This document shows positions 22,810 to 35,564 of a stretch of DNA of 64,000 nucleotides, piece after piece. This DNA comes from Eumeta japonica (Eukaryota; Arthropoda; Insecta; Lepidoptera; Psychidae). The stretch is from NCBI GenBank assembly GCA_005406025.1, contig BGZK01001462.1, positions 84,352 through 148,351 on the forward strand. Reading direction: 5' to 3'. The translations under genes and the position numbers were made by a program. Numbering within the stretch: position 1 is the stretch's first letter; every line of letters starts with the position of its first letter. The notes under the pieces are model-generated. The model searched no databases. It saw only the letters and a list, made by a program, of their open reading frames with translations, and was not told where the DNA came from.

Positions 22810-25640
22810 GAGTGAAACCGACAAATATTTTGGGTCCTATATGAGATGTTTTACGAAATAAAGTAAATATGTATATCGAAAATGCACAATCAAAAAATTG
22901 ACAAGTTTTACTACGAATTCGCACAATCTGGTATTGCTTACAACTGTACAGTATTTACTTTTCAGTTAACTATTGCTGAAATGAACACTGATACTGGAAT
23001 GGTAGGTGAAACGATTACTATCCAAACAAATTATCGGTAGAAAATTCTGAGTGTACAGATGATGAACGAGTTCTTTTACGTTACTGTGTGTTTCAAATGA
23101 CTATTGTTATTGTTATTAGTTGTTGTTAGATATGACAATAAATGACAACTGGTACGCACAGAAATAATTAATCTCAGCTAATATAATAGATTAACTGTCA
23201 TTGGCCAGTGTTAGTTTATTACCTTTACGTATACTAATTTTTATTATTTATTATAAATGTCGCAACTACTAATAGCCGTAAAGTTTCATGAAACGTATAT
23301 ACAATATGCGGTTAATTTCAAATATATTTCAAAGAATGTGGAAAAACCAAAGCCAGACGCCTCAATATTTCCATTTATATTGATAAGAAACAAGAATAAA
23401 TTGCAAGGAAAGTGCCCTCTAGAATATATTATTGCAGCGATTATAACCTGATCTCTTCTAAATACATGATGAAGAGATCTATTTACGTACTACTAAAGGT
23501 TGCCACTATTTGTTCGTGCAAATGCTTTCTTGATAATAATGTCAATATAAGCTTTTACTCGACACAAAACTTACAATATATTCTATTAATACGCTATTAG
23601 TGACTACATTAATAAGTCAACACCAACAGCCTGATCTGTTTGCCTTGATTTGACATTAGCCTTCTTCATTTCATTCCTTTATGTTGTATTTAGTCCATGT
23701 TTTTACTGCTGTTTCCTTTATATCATCTTCCTATTTTCGAGGTTAATTCATTTCTTTTTTGTGTTTCTAGGGTGTCTGAAAATAATACTTTTGTTCAATT
23801 TTTCTGTATCTTCTACAATGGTCCTGGTCCTTTCCCTTTCAATGTCCTTATTTTGTGGTTTTGTCATCTATTTTCGTACGCTTTCTAATTATATTATTAT
23901 TTATTCCATCAGTTTTTTTTTATATTGATTACGCATCTCTCCATTGCAGCTTGGCAGGTTTTTAACTTTTGGGTGAAGTTTTCGTAAGAGCCCAGGGAGA
24001 GAGTAATTAAATTATTATTAATAAAAAAAAGACATTTTTATCGATTATAATTTAACGACACTCAATTAAATGACCGTTTACAATTGGAAATTACTTCTAG
24101 TCATTTTAAAGCTAATAAAAAGGCTAAATTAATGGATTTTTTCACAAGTTATCGTTTTTTAAGTTTCGCAGAGCTGATTGAGGGATCGATTTTCTAAACC
24201 TTTAATTTTTTTTCCGTTTCTGTTACATTAAATATTTTTTCGAAACTGACAAAGTTAATCTTCATTGAATTGTCTGTACAATGGTATGCAATTTCTTTTA
24301 TTTTCGTGTACCAACGACAGTGCAACGTTAAAAGTGGTTGCTGACAAGAGAAAAAAATTTTTCTATCGTAATGCCCTCTCAAATATTTTCGCATTATGAG
24401 TCGTGCAATAATACGTTATCTTTAGAGATTTGTACACATGAAAAACTATTTACTTCTAGAGATTAATTCACACGAATAGAGATACCTCGATTTCTAAAGG
24501 TTCTTCCACACGAAGACGTGCATTCATATCATAAAAAGATTTATTATAACACTAAGGCACGGCTGAATGGCGTATCCAATAAATAATGGTGGACGCTTTT
24601 TCACAACTCTGACTAACGTTGTACCCTTTTGTACGTTAATCAGCAGTGTCGCGCGCCCTTCGCGGCGGGCGGCGCGCCCTTAACGGTCGCCTTTTTGTCT
24701 CTCGTCGCTCCACACGCCGCCCCCCGCTCCATTCCCCTCTTTGATGTGTGCGACCTGCCACTTGTCGCGGTAATTTATTTTTGCCTACACAACCATCAAT
24801 CGGAAACGTCTAAACTTTAGTCGGCAAGTTTCAGTATTACCATTCTTTGGCACTGCACCTACCTAGTATGCAGTAAATTTCCGTATACATGTGTATCACA
24901 ATTTTAAAGTCGATTTCAATGAAAATTAATATCATATCAATCATAGTAACCAAATGTAGAAAATTAAAAAAAATCAAGTACGACGTTCGGTTAATATTTT
25001 TATTCACAATTAAAACTATAACTATTAAAGGAAAAATAAACATATCATTGTGTTTAGAATGAAAAATGTTTCAGACTAAGAGCCTCTTCCACCAACTATT
25101 TCTAAAATGGCACTTCAAAAAGTCACTTTTAAAATAAAATTTGCGATCCACGTCCTTCTTTTAACAGTTGTTAAGACGAAAACTCATTAATAGGGAGATA
25201 TGGAACGGTAATTTTATTTTAAAAGTGATTTTTATTACGATCCTTATTACTATATCAATTATAGTATTATTTACTGATTTTTAATGTAATAACCGTAAAA
25301 GCAATCTTTGTCGACAAATCTAAGTAACTTTGGGCTTATCCAGAGGAATTCGGCTAAAGAATAAATAGGATGCGACGGCGGACGAATTTATAAGGATCAA
25401 ATCCAAGTATCACCTTCTAGAAAGGTGACAGTCGCGAGTAAAGCATGTACCGCACTAATGTTCTCTCTCGCTGTTCACCAGCACAGGACGGTCAAGGTTA
25501 CTGCGAACAGCGATGCTCTGTCAAGGATTAACGCGTTTGCCGCCCCAAATATTGCCTTTTCCTATCTTTTAGCATTTCGTACGACAACTGAAAAATTGCG
25601 TGTACTTATGCACGCGTGAGTATTATGTCAATTTGTTCGG
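22810..25640. other. AT-rich DNA with one CpG-rich patch at 24640-24780
   Basis: No gene recognised. The patch (GCGGCGGGCGGCGCG, then GCGGTAATTTATTTTTGCC) combines high GC with a homeodomain-type TAATTTATT core and could be regulatory. Confidence 0.4.
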
Positions 25641-25650
25641 GAAGATATAC

Positions 25651-28600
25651 AAACGAGCCCAAACTCGATGGGTGTCGTTTAATTACGGAGTTCCTATGGC
25701 CACCTTCCAGCTTCATCATCAGACTCTGGTTACCATACCAGTACTCGTCAAGACGATCAAACGAGCCCAAACTCGATGGGTTGCGCGTTTAATTACGGAG
25801 TTCCTATGGCCACCTTCCAGCTCCATCAAGACCTGGTTACCATATAGTATCAAAGTACTCGTCAAGAAGAATCAAACGAGCCCAAACTCGATGGGGTTGT
25901 GTCGTTTAATTACGGAGTTCCTATGGCCACCTTCCAGCTCCATCAACAGACCCTGTTACCATATAGTATCAAAGTACTCGTCAAGACGAATTAAAGAGCC
26001 CAAACTCGATCGGGTTGCGTCGTTTAATTACGGAGTTCCTATGGCCACCTTCCAGCTCCATCATCAGACCCTGGTTACCATATAGTATCAAAGTACTCTG
26101 TCAAGAAGAATCAAACGAGCCCAAACTCGATGGGGTTGCGTCGTTTAATTACGGAGTTCCTATGGCCACCTTCCAGCTCCATCATCAGACCTTACCATAT
26201 AGTATCAAAGTACTCGTCAAGAAGAATCAAACGAGCCCAAACTTGATGGGTTGTGTGTCGTTTAATTACGAGTTCCTATGGCCACCTTCCAGCTCCATCA
26301 ACAGACCCTGGTTACCATATAGTATCAAAGTACTGTCAAGAAATAAACGAGCCCAAACTCGATGGGGTTGCGTGTTTAATTACGGAGTTCCTATACACCT
26401 TCCAGCTCCATCATCACCCTGGTTACCATATAGTATCAAAGTACTCGTCAAGACGAATTCAAACGAGCCCAAACTCGATGGGGTTGTGTTTAATTACGGA
26501 GTTCCTATGGCCACCTTCCAGCTCCATCAACAGACCCTTTACCATATAGTATATCAAAGTACTGTCAAGAAGAATCAAAGAGCCCAAACTCGATGGGTTG
26601 CGTCGTTTAATTACGGAGTTCCTATGGCCACCTTCCAGCTCCATCATCAGACCTGGTTACCATATAGTATCAAAGTACTCGTCAAGAAGAATCAAACGAG
26701 CCCAAACTCGATGGGGTTGCGTCGTTTAATTACGGAGTTCCTATGGCCACCTTCCAGCTCCATCATCAGACCCTGGTTACCATATAGTATCAAAGTACTC
26801 TGTCAAGACGAATCAAACGAGCCCAAACTCGATGGGGTTGCGTCGTTTAATTACGGAGTTCCTATGGCCACCAGCTCCATCATCAGACCCTGGTTACCAT
26901 ATAGTATCAAAGTACTCGTCAAGAGAATCAAACGAGCCCAAACTCGATGGGGTTGTCGTTTAATTACGGAGTTCCTATGGCCACCTTCCAGCTCCATCAG
27001 ACCCTGGTTATAGTATCAAAGTACTCGTCAAGACGAATCAAACGAGCCCAAACTCGATGGGTTGGTCGTTTAATTACGGAGTTCCTATGGCCACCTTCCA
27101 GCTCCATCATCAGACCCTGGTTACCATATAGTATCAAAGTACTCGTCAAGACGAATAAACGAGCCCAAACTCGATCGGGTTGCGTCGTTTAATTACGGAG
27201 TTCCTATGGCACCTTCCAGCTCCATCATCAGACCCTGGTTACCATATAGTATCAAAGTACTCGTCAAGAAGAATCAAACGAGCCCAAACTCGATGGGGTT
27301 GCGTCGTTTAATTACGGAGTTCCTATGGCCACCTTCCAGCTCCATCATCAGACCCTGGTTACCATATAGTATCAAAGTACTGTCAAGACGAATTCAAACG
27401 AGCCCAAACTCGATGGGGTTGCGTCGTTTAATTACGGAGTTCCTATGGCCACCTTCCAGCTCCATCATCAGACCCTGGTTACCATATAGTATCAAAGTAC
27501 TCGTCAAGACGAATCAAACGAGCCCAAACTCGATGGGTTGCGTCGTTTAATTACGGAGTTCCTATGGCCACCTTCCAGCTCCATCATCAGACCCTGGTTA
27601 CCATATAGTATCAAAGTACGTCAAGACGAATCAAACGAGCCCAAACTCGATGGGTTGCGTCGTTTAATTACGGAGTTCCTATGGCCACCTTCCAGCTCCA
27701 TCAAGACCCTGGTTACCATATAGTATCAAAGTATCAAGACGAATGAGCCCAAACTCGATGGGGTTGCGTCGTTTAATTACGGAGTTCCTATGGCCACCTT
27801 CCAGCTCCATCATCAGACCCTGGTTACCATATAGTATCAAAGTACTCGTCAAGACGAATCAAACGAGCCCAAACTCGATGGGGTTGCGTCGTTTAATTAC
27901 GGAGTTCTATGGCCACCTTCCAGCTCCATCAATCAGACCCTGTTACCATATAGTATCAAAGTACTCGTCAAGACGAATCAAACGAGCCCAAACTCGATGG
28001 GGTTGCGTCGTTTAATTACGGAGTTCCTATGGCCACCTTCCAGCTCCATCATCAGACCCTGGTTACCATATAGTATCAAAGTACTCGTCAAGAAGAATCA
28101 AAGAGCCCAAACTCGATGGGTTGCGTCGTTTAATTACGGAGTTCCTATGGCCACCTTCCAGCTCCATCATCAGACCCTGGTTACCATATAGTATCAAAGT
28201 ACTCGTCAAGACGAATCAAACGAGCCCAAACTCGATGGGGTTGTCGTTTAATTACGGAGTTCCTATGGCCACCTTCCAGCTCCATCAGACCCTGGTTACC
28301 ATATAGTATCAAAGTACTGTCAAGAAGAATCAAACGAGCCCAAACTCGATGGGGTTGCGTCGTTTAATTACGGAGTTCCTATGGCCACCTTCCAGCTCCA
28401 TCAACAGACCCTGGTTACCATATAGTATCAAAGTACTCGTCAAGAAGAATCAAACGAGCCCAAACTCGATGGGGGCTCGTTTAATTACGGAGTTCCTATG
28501 GCCACCTCCAGCTCCATCAACAGACCCTGGTTACCATATAGTATCAGTACTCTGTCAAGACGAATCAAACGAGCCCAAACTCGATCGGGTTGCGTCGTTT

Positions 28601-29470
28601 AATTACGGAGTTCCTATGGCCACCTTCCAGCTCCATCAACAGACCCTGGTTACCATATAGTATCAAAGTACTCGTCAAGAAGAATCAAACGAGCCCAAAC
28701 TCGATGGGTTGCGTGTTTAATTACGGAGTTCCTATGGCCACCTTCCAGCTCCATCATCAGACCCTGGTTACCATATAATGTCAAATTGTCAAGACGAATT
28801 AAACGACCCAAACTCGATGGGGTTGCGTCGTTTAATTACGGAGTTCCTATGGCCACCTTCCAGCTCCATCAACAGACCTGGTTACCATATAGTATCAAAG
28901 TACTCGTCAAGACGAATTAAACGAGCCCAAACTCGATGGGGTTGTCGTCGTTTAATTACGGAGTTCCTATGGCCACCTTCCAGCTCCATCATCAGACCCT
29001 GGTTACCATATAGTATCAAAGTACTTGTCAAGACGAATTAAACGAGCCCAAACTCGATGGGTTGCGTCGTTTAATTACGGAGTTCCTATGGCCACCTTCC
29101 AGCTCCATCAACAGACCCTGGTTACCATATATATCAAAGTACATTGTCAAGACGAATTCAAACGAGCCCAAACTCGATGGGTTGCGTCGTTTAATTACGG
29201 AGTTCCTATGGCCACCTTCCAGCTCCATCATCAGACCCTGGTTACCATATAGTATCAAAGTACTCGTCAAGACGAATTCAAACGAGCCCAAACTCGATGG
29301 GGTTGCGTCGTTTAATTACGGAGTTCCTATGGCCACCTTCCAGCTCCATCATCAGACCCTGGTTACCATATCAAAGTACTCGTCAAGAAGAATTAAAGAG
29401 CCCAAACTCGATGGGTTGCGTCGTTTAATTACGGAGTTCCTGGCCGCCCTCCAGCTCCATCAACAGATCA
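25651..29470. repeat. Tandem array, about 33 copies of a unit of about 120 bp
   Basis: The block CCCAAACTCGATGGG recurs about 33 times, spaced 108-121 bp apart, mostly 118-120. Each unit continues GTTTAATTACGGAGTTCC, CTTCCAGCTCCATCA and CATATAGTATCAAAGTACTC. Two sites vary repeatedly between copies: CATCATCAG/CATCAACAG and AAGACGAAT/AAGAAGAAT. Most other differences are gains or losses of one to a few bases. Because 120 is a multiple of three, frames stay open over many units on both strands, but the peptides show no domain and the frames break at every indel. The last unit diverges at GGCCGCCCTCC (about 29440). Confidence 0.97.
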
Positions 29471-29479
29471 GCTCTACGT

Positions 29480-30890
29480 ATAAGTAATATTGCATTATCA
29501 TCATATTTGTACATGCATGCAAATTTCATTTAAATTTAAAATAAATATTATAAATAAGGAAAACAGTGATCAGAGGTGACGAGCGTACCAACATGTGCGA
29601 CTAATATCGAGGTTCAATTTCTATTTTGTTGGTAGCTTTTTTTCGAGACTTAATGAGTGTTAAGCAGACAGCTTCAACCTGTTAATTTTGTGTTACACTG
29701 ATGCACGCGTATCTTAAAATTTCACTCTCATCACTTTTTCATAACGCGCCTAAAGAAGTATAACTTCAAAAAACGTGATACTTTCGAAACAACCTCAGTA
29801 CCTCTCAGTCCAACTTTCTTTTCGTCTGTCGCAGTTATATTTCAGAAACATTCTAATCTTGAGTTATGATACAAGGAGTTAGTTTTGAGGTAATATGGGA
29901 ATTTAAATAATAGTTTTCAAGTTTATGGTGGTTACCGCCGAATGTAAGCTCCGAATTATAATTTTAAAATTAAAATAATATTAAAAATTTAATTCAATAT
30001 TTGTCGGGACACAGTTCTACTTTTGTAAACCTATAAAAATTGTAAAATTGAATGAAACAGACAAGGGAAAAAATAGGATGCATAGGATATTTTATTTGAA
30101 TTTTTTTAGATATAGTGAAAACAGTAATGCGATTAAAACGAAAAAAATATGTATCGTTAATAATGCCATTTCGAGTGATATTCCCATACACGGTTAAAAT
30201 AAAATACTCGTAAACACTACACGTAAAAAGTGAAACTTCCTTATGTTATACTGCTATATTATTGTTATATCATTTGGTGTTTAAAATAAATAGGATGAAT
30301 TTAATTACGTTTTAAATAAACGATATTTCGTTGTACACACAGGTACAAATAATTCAATAGATTTTATTATTATCATCATTATAATTATTATTCCACTTGA
30401 TTTATGACAGAATTACTATTACTATACACTATTTTAATAATTTATGTTGAATGTAAAGTATATAAAGAAACATTACATTCCTTATTTACTTTTTTATTAT
30501 GTTCTTTACAAGACTTACATTCGATTAAGACGTGATGAGAGAACGTGGCTGGCAAATGGGACGGGGGCACGTACGGTTAATGTTTTTTTCCTAAGTCCTT
30601 AAAAAGGTCTCCGGAAAAAACATTAACTTGAAAGACGAAATACTCTATATTTAATTCTTATTATATAAAACTTAAATTCTCCCACCACTATCATATATTG
30701 GTGGTGATCATAAACATATTTTGGAGGTGATATCAGACAGACGGACAAAAACATGGACAGAAGACATACACTGTCTCAAGTCTTCCTGCACGGGTTTCTT
30801 TTTGACCATAATATATGAAAACTTAGGAAGTGTGCTATTTGTAAATGGTCAAATTCTATTGCATTTTATAGTTATTTAATGATTTCTTAT
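29480..30890. other. AT-rich DNA with no gene recognised
   Basis: No coding frame or repeat is recognised here. Confidence 0.5.
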
Positions 30891-30904
30891 GAATATCGCT
30901 AGAT

Positions 30905-31030
30905 CTCCGTCTGTGGCTTCGTCCACGTGGATATAAAATGTACTCCTTCATAAATTATATTGATTGATTATGCTGTTAATCCTAATTTCGTTCCCGGTCA
31001 CATTTCTTACTTTAATCCCAACCGCACATG
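30905..31030 (+). repeat. Dispersed repeat, also present at 44762-44880
   Basis: GTGGCTTCGTCCACGTGGATA.. and CTGGCTTCGCCCGTATGGAC.. begin two stretches. Both continue with ATATTGAT(T/C)GAT(T/G) and CCCGGTCACA and end AATC(C/G)CAACC. The opening resembles the tail region of a LINE. It lacks any reading frame. Confidence 0.55.
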
Positions 31031-31053
31031 TGTCCCGAGTCCGGGACACATGT
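31026..31053. repeat. Perfect inverted repeat, 12-bp arms and 4-bp loop
   Basis: ACATGTGTCCCG (31026-31037) and CGGGACACATGT (31042-31053) are exact reverse complements around AGTC. It overlaps the right end of the dispersed repeat and could be a transposon end or a binding site. Confidence 0.9.
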
Positions 31054-31059
31054 TAGTGT

Positions 31060-31860
31060 CAGAATAAAATGCGTATATGTAGTTTAACGAGTAAAATAAT
31101 TTGTAACATCGGCGTAGTAGTTCGGTTCAATAGTATAAATACGCTGACAAAGTCAAGAACAAATGCTAGTAGATGTAAAAAAAGATGTTTTTGAACACGC
31201 GCGTCTTCGAATGCAATGTTGTATCAAAATTCTAAGTCAATCGAAGAACTGCTTTTCGAGTTTTGCGGCGACAAACTTCCGGAAGTTGAGTTTCATAGTT
31301 AAAGATATGTATACCTTAATTAATAGTTAAAATTACATCAAAATAATTGTGGTGTTGGTCTTTAACCGCACTGAGCCGACGTACACAAATATTCAATACA
31401 ACATATCTTAATCATAAAATTTTTTTAAGATTTTGTATCTTTTATTGCTATATCGTGATCTCTAACTAATACTTTTGTAAATAGTGCAAATTTTTTGGTA
31501 AAAATTTTCACAATACGATAGAAAAGTTAATATATAATTTAAATTGTTTTTGTAATGAGATTGTACATCGTGCGCCCAAAGAAAAACAAACTGTTCATAT
31601 TTTCCGGTAGTGAAATAAAGTTATGTCTTTTCCCAAAGGCGCCCAACGAAGGGACATCGTTGTCTTACATAATATTTTGCGAACTGCGAATTCTTATTCA
31701 AATCCGATTAGAGCCTTATTTGTTTATGTTGGCTCTCGGAACGGTTTCGTGTTTTCTAATGCAACTTGGCATATTTGAATGGCAAATTTCATTCCTCTCG
31801 CTCGTTCAGTTTCAAAAGCCAGAGTACACGAGAGAATGGCACGATTTCGTTCTAGAACAC
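31060..31860. other. AT-rich DNA with no gene recognised
   Basis: TCTTTAACCGCACTGAGCCG near 31360 resembles the SINE tail seen near 1260 and 49130. An open frame from 31555 matches no family that I know. Confidence 0.45.
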
Positions 31861-31985
31861 GTAAGAATTGCCTCGAGCCCCCGCGGCGGCGCTCAGAATT
31901 CAGACGGCGGCTGCCGGAGACGTGTCGAGTCGTAAGACGTTCGGCGGTGCGGTCGGCGGCTGTGACGAGCTCGGCTCCGCCTCTA
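31860..31985. other. CpG-rich patch, possible regulatory DNA
   Basis: GC-rich and CpG-rich block following AT-rich sequence, open by composition in several frames on both strands. A TCAGTT initiator-like hexamer lies about 50 bp to its left, near 31808. No gene can be attached. Confidence 0.25.
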
Positions 31986-32394
31986 CATCCTTTAACCTGA
32001 AATGCATTTTTAAGCAGACACTTGGATGTAGTGTTTGTCGGTTGGCGCACGATTCGAAGATACATATCGTATTTGAATATTTAACTCGAAGAAGCATCGG
32101 CTGTCAACTCGTGTCTATGAATCCGTAGCGTTTAATGAATTCTAAACGTGGCATAAGAACAATGGTGGATTTGTGATTGACACGTATGTTTGTAACATAG
32201 AAATGTGATATTTATGACTTTATCCCTTCCTTTCAGAATAAATTTCTAACCTACATTGCAGTAATAAATGTGTTGCAGAAGACCAATGCATTGAATTGAA
32301 AATTTCATTTTGACGTATCAACGTCTTTCAACTCTTCTGTTCGTGAGTCTTCAAATTCGTGACAGATCCTTCTTGAGGTCCAATAAATTGAGGG

Positions 32395-34010
32395 TAGTCA
32401 CCAAAACATGCAGGCCGGTCCGGGGCGCGGCGCGAAGCGCGGCGCACGGCGCGCTTGTTCGGCAGCACACACGCGCGCAGGATGGCCTGCGTTGGCCCCC
32501 GTGGGCGTCGGGCGCGTCCTCGACGGCTTGTGCCGGAGGTGTTTGCGGTGATTGTACTCGCACTCGCGGGAGACGTGATGATCCTGGTGAGCTGGCGTCC
32601 GGTCTCGCTACGCCATGCCGAGGCATAAGCTGCGGGCCGCTGCCGGGAGTCAACTGCCTGTGTTGGCGTTCGTTCGTGGAGCTTCCACACCCTCGTGTCT
32701 ATGGGTGTAGGTTCGGGTCGGAGGACTTATTGTTGCGTCATGCCCGGGCGTCTTCTCGTCGGGGAAACAACCCCGACGGTTCCTGTGGTTGTGGTCCCCT
32801 TTATGGGAATCCAGTTTGACATCTAGTTCTCGCAGGTCCTGCTTCACCGTTTGGGAGGAGGCGTTTTGTGATTTAGGGAGCGGTCACGCTCGGCGACCTC
32901 GTGCGTCGGTGCGATGTTCCGAGGAATTCATGTGGGCTCTGATCAGCGATGTCGAACATCCGGCGGGCAATGCCGGATAAACCTCCACGGTCTCGATACA
33001 GAGGTCGCGAGCGATAACGTCATTTAAGACATACCGGCCCGCTCCCACGATCATCCGTAGGGCGATGCTCTGCTGGGCTTGACTCTTCCTCTGTGGTGGA
33101 GCAGAGTGCGTACCATGCTGGTGCCGCATATGTTGACTGGGAACGTATGTAGCCCTTATAGGGCGAGTTTGGCCCTGAGCGGCAGGTGCGATCGGAGCAC
33201 TAGGCGCAGCAAGCTCGCTCTGCTCTGTGGATAACTTGTTCCACTTGGAGCGGCCATGCGCATGGAGCGGTCGATCTGTACGCCCAGGTATCGCACCTTG
33301 TCTGCCATTCAACATCCCGCCACCGGAGTCTTAGTTTCGATGGCATGGTACGCTGCTGGCCGGTCAGTATGGCGGCCGTCTTCGTAACGTTTACGGCGAC
33401 TATTTGTCCAGCCATTCTGGCAATAGGTCGAGGACCTCTGGATTTTGCCGCAGCCAGGTCAGCCCGACGGGATGATGCAAAGTACGCACTCGTCAGCAGC
33501 GCGAGTACGACGTCTTCCTCCCAGACCAGTTGACCTGCGAGTGGGGATCGTCCGTAAACTGTACAGGCACGAGATAGACAGCTGCCTTGCGGCACTCCGG
33601 CGTGGATGGATCGATCCGAGGTCGTCTTCGACTGCAACGAAGAAACTGTGACCTTCCAGGAACGACGCTACTGTCCGCACGAGCGCAGGCGGGTTTGTGT
33701 ATTTAATAATTTGAACACCAACCCGGCGTGCCCACCCGGTCGAACGCCTCTCGATGTCGAGAAAGACCCGACGGCAATGACGACCCCGGTTGTGTTCAGC
33801 GGCCATGTGGTGGAGGACTCTCGCCAGCTGGAGCGTAGTGGAGTGCCCGCTGTGAAATCCAAACTGCCCCTGTTTTGGAGTCAGATGGCGAAGAAGGCGT
33901 CGCAGCGCGCTGTGTTGGCGCCACCAGCGTCCGGAAAACCGATTAGCGGCCGTACCGTAACGACCGCCGTTTTCTAAGCCTACTATTGGTCCTCCCCACC
34001 AAAGCACAAT
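32395..34010 (-). mobile_element. Jockey-type LINE relic, reverse transcriptase with broken frame
   Basis: Read on the minus strand, segments in shifting frames match a Jockey-like ORF2 in order: QFGFHSGHSTTLQLARVLHH, VFLDIER, AGLVFKLLNTQT, ALVRTVASFLEGHSFFVAVE, VPQGSCLS, SAYFASSRRADLAAAK, VNVTKTAAILTGQQR, VEQVIHRAERA, IALRMIVGAGRYVLNDVIAR. The catalytic YADD that should precede SAYFASS has been lost through small deletions (the frame reads ALLTSAY), so the enzyme is dead. The GC-rich part at 32395-32880 follows the coding region and probably belongs to the same element. Coding bases are far more GC-rich than the surroundings. Confidence 0.8.
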
Positions 34011-34660
34011 TTCGTATGCAACTCATACGCACATTACATTTCAATCGAATTCATGACATAATAAATATACAAAACAAATAGTCAAAATATTCCTTACAAT
34101 TAATCCCTACCCGGGTAATAAAAACAAAACAAACAAAATTCTTTAATAAAACACACAAATAAAACAGTAAATTACAAATAACTCTTAACCTAAGCCCCTA
34201 TAAGACAAAATGCAATATTTTAACATCCGAGTAAAGTTAAGTGCGCGGCTGTCCGTAACAGCAACCATAAACAAAACAAAAAAAAAAAAACGAAATTTTG
34301 CAATAAACTAATTTTATATCAAACAAAGTATTAAAAAATATGTCTATGACAATATTGTCATAGATATACGTTTTAGTGGTATATTACTATTGGACTGAAA
34401 TTCACGTGGGAGCTTATCTCAGCCAATTTAAATTGTTACTCTTGAAAGAAAAAATTGTAGATAAGTGTCTAAAAATCTTGTAAACAAAGTTCGTTCAAAA
34501 TATTTTTTATTGAATTAATTTATGAAGGTTTGTCATAATATTTTTTTACCGATCTCTTATAACACTTTTATATTCCAATTATCATACTACAAAAGTTTGA
34601 AGACTTTGCGGTTCGAGGAGTTGTAAATGAGTGGTTCCGTAATTAGCTCACGAACGACAA
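34011..34660. other. AT-rich DNA flanking the Jockey relic, possibly retroelement-derived
   Basis: The composition changes abruptly at 34010. The stretch to about 34270 looks like retroelement or repeat flank, but I cannot name it. It includes a 22-bp perfect palindrome at 34343-34364 (TCTATGACAAT/ATTGTCATAGA). Confidence 0.35.
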
Positions 34661-34669
34661 GTGATTAAA

Positions 34670-35560
34670 AACACCACAGTACTGTTAGTGCAGTTGGATT
34701 TGGCGTACTCCAGGGCATTATATTTGATTTTATGTTATTTATAGCAGACGTAAATAAAATAGTACCTGCTCTTGACAGTTTTCACTCCACGGATGTGACT
34801 TTTTATGTTAGTGACACTTAATAAATTTGTAGTAATAATTGAGGTGAAGCTTTTGCAAACGCGAAGTTGAATTGAGGCTAATAGCTGACTATCATAAATA
34901 TATTCCTCTCGGTTTAAATTCAAATAAAACAAAACAAAAAATGTTTTCGTAAAATTGCAGCTTCAAAACCCGAAATAGTAACTGATCTTAAAATTCAAAA
35001 CTGTGAAACTGTCAGTCTAGAACGTATACTTGTGGTTTCACTGAGAAAGTCGAAGCAATTAAATACTAAGGATTAGTGATCGGTCAAAAATTCAATTACA
35101 ATTGTGGATTCAAAGCCGTCATCATTTGAACCCGCGATAAAATACGTAACATTGCGAAGGAACTTCAATAAGTGCCAATCCCTCAGTCCTGTGATTTGTT
35201 TACGTTATACGATGTATATCGCTGCTAAGCTATGCAGTTGCAGCTCAAGGTAGTGCAACAAAATTTTACCTAATCAAAATTGAAAGGACGCAGTGGTCTA
35301 TATTGAAAATGACTAATAGAAAACCTGTCATATACGGATAGTCGTTCCTAATAAAGTCTGTTTGCGAACCAATGTTCTTTTCCAATAATGTATCGTACTT
35401 GTTAACAGTACGCCGACTGTTTGTCTATCGTATCATGGCAATCCAGTAAAATCTACTCTAGGTTCACCCAAATGTAATAAATTAATAAATAAAGGAGCAT
35501 GCAAAAAACTATTGTCGTCTATTAACCTCACCTAGAAGAAGAATTACTCAACATAAATCA
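34670..35560 (+). pseudogene. LINE reverse transcriptase relic, plus strand
   Basis: The frame at 34687-34821 reads SAVGFGVLQGIIFDFMLFIA, then DVNKIVPALDSFHS and TFYVSDT. It corresponds to the reverse transcriptase block GVPQGxxLGPxLF...DDT, with the catalytic FADD replaced by YVSD. Later fragments in other frames (KIQNCETVSLE, IRNIAKELQ, VIYG..SFLIKSVC) follow the order of the C-terminal part of such a protein. Many stops and frameshifts are present. It is a different LINE from the minus-strand relic to its left, much older and AT-rich. Confidence 0.6.
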
Positions 35561-35564
35561 TCTC

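Noticed and set aside
26015..27013. 332-codon open frame inside the tandem array
   Set aside because: It is the 120-bp unit read through in frame. It shifts frame at every indel and encodes no domain, and both strands are open in parts, so it is a by-product of a period divisible by three.
31555..31935. 126-codon plus-strand frame next to a CpG-rich patch
   Set aside because: No family similarity. The opposite strand is open over the same bases, and the composition changes in the middle of the frame.
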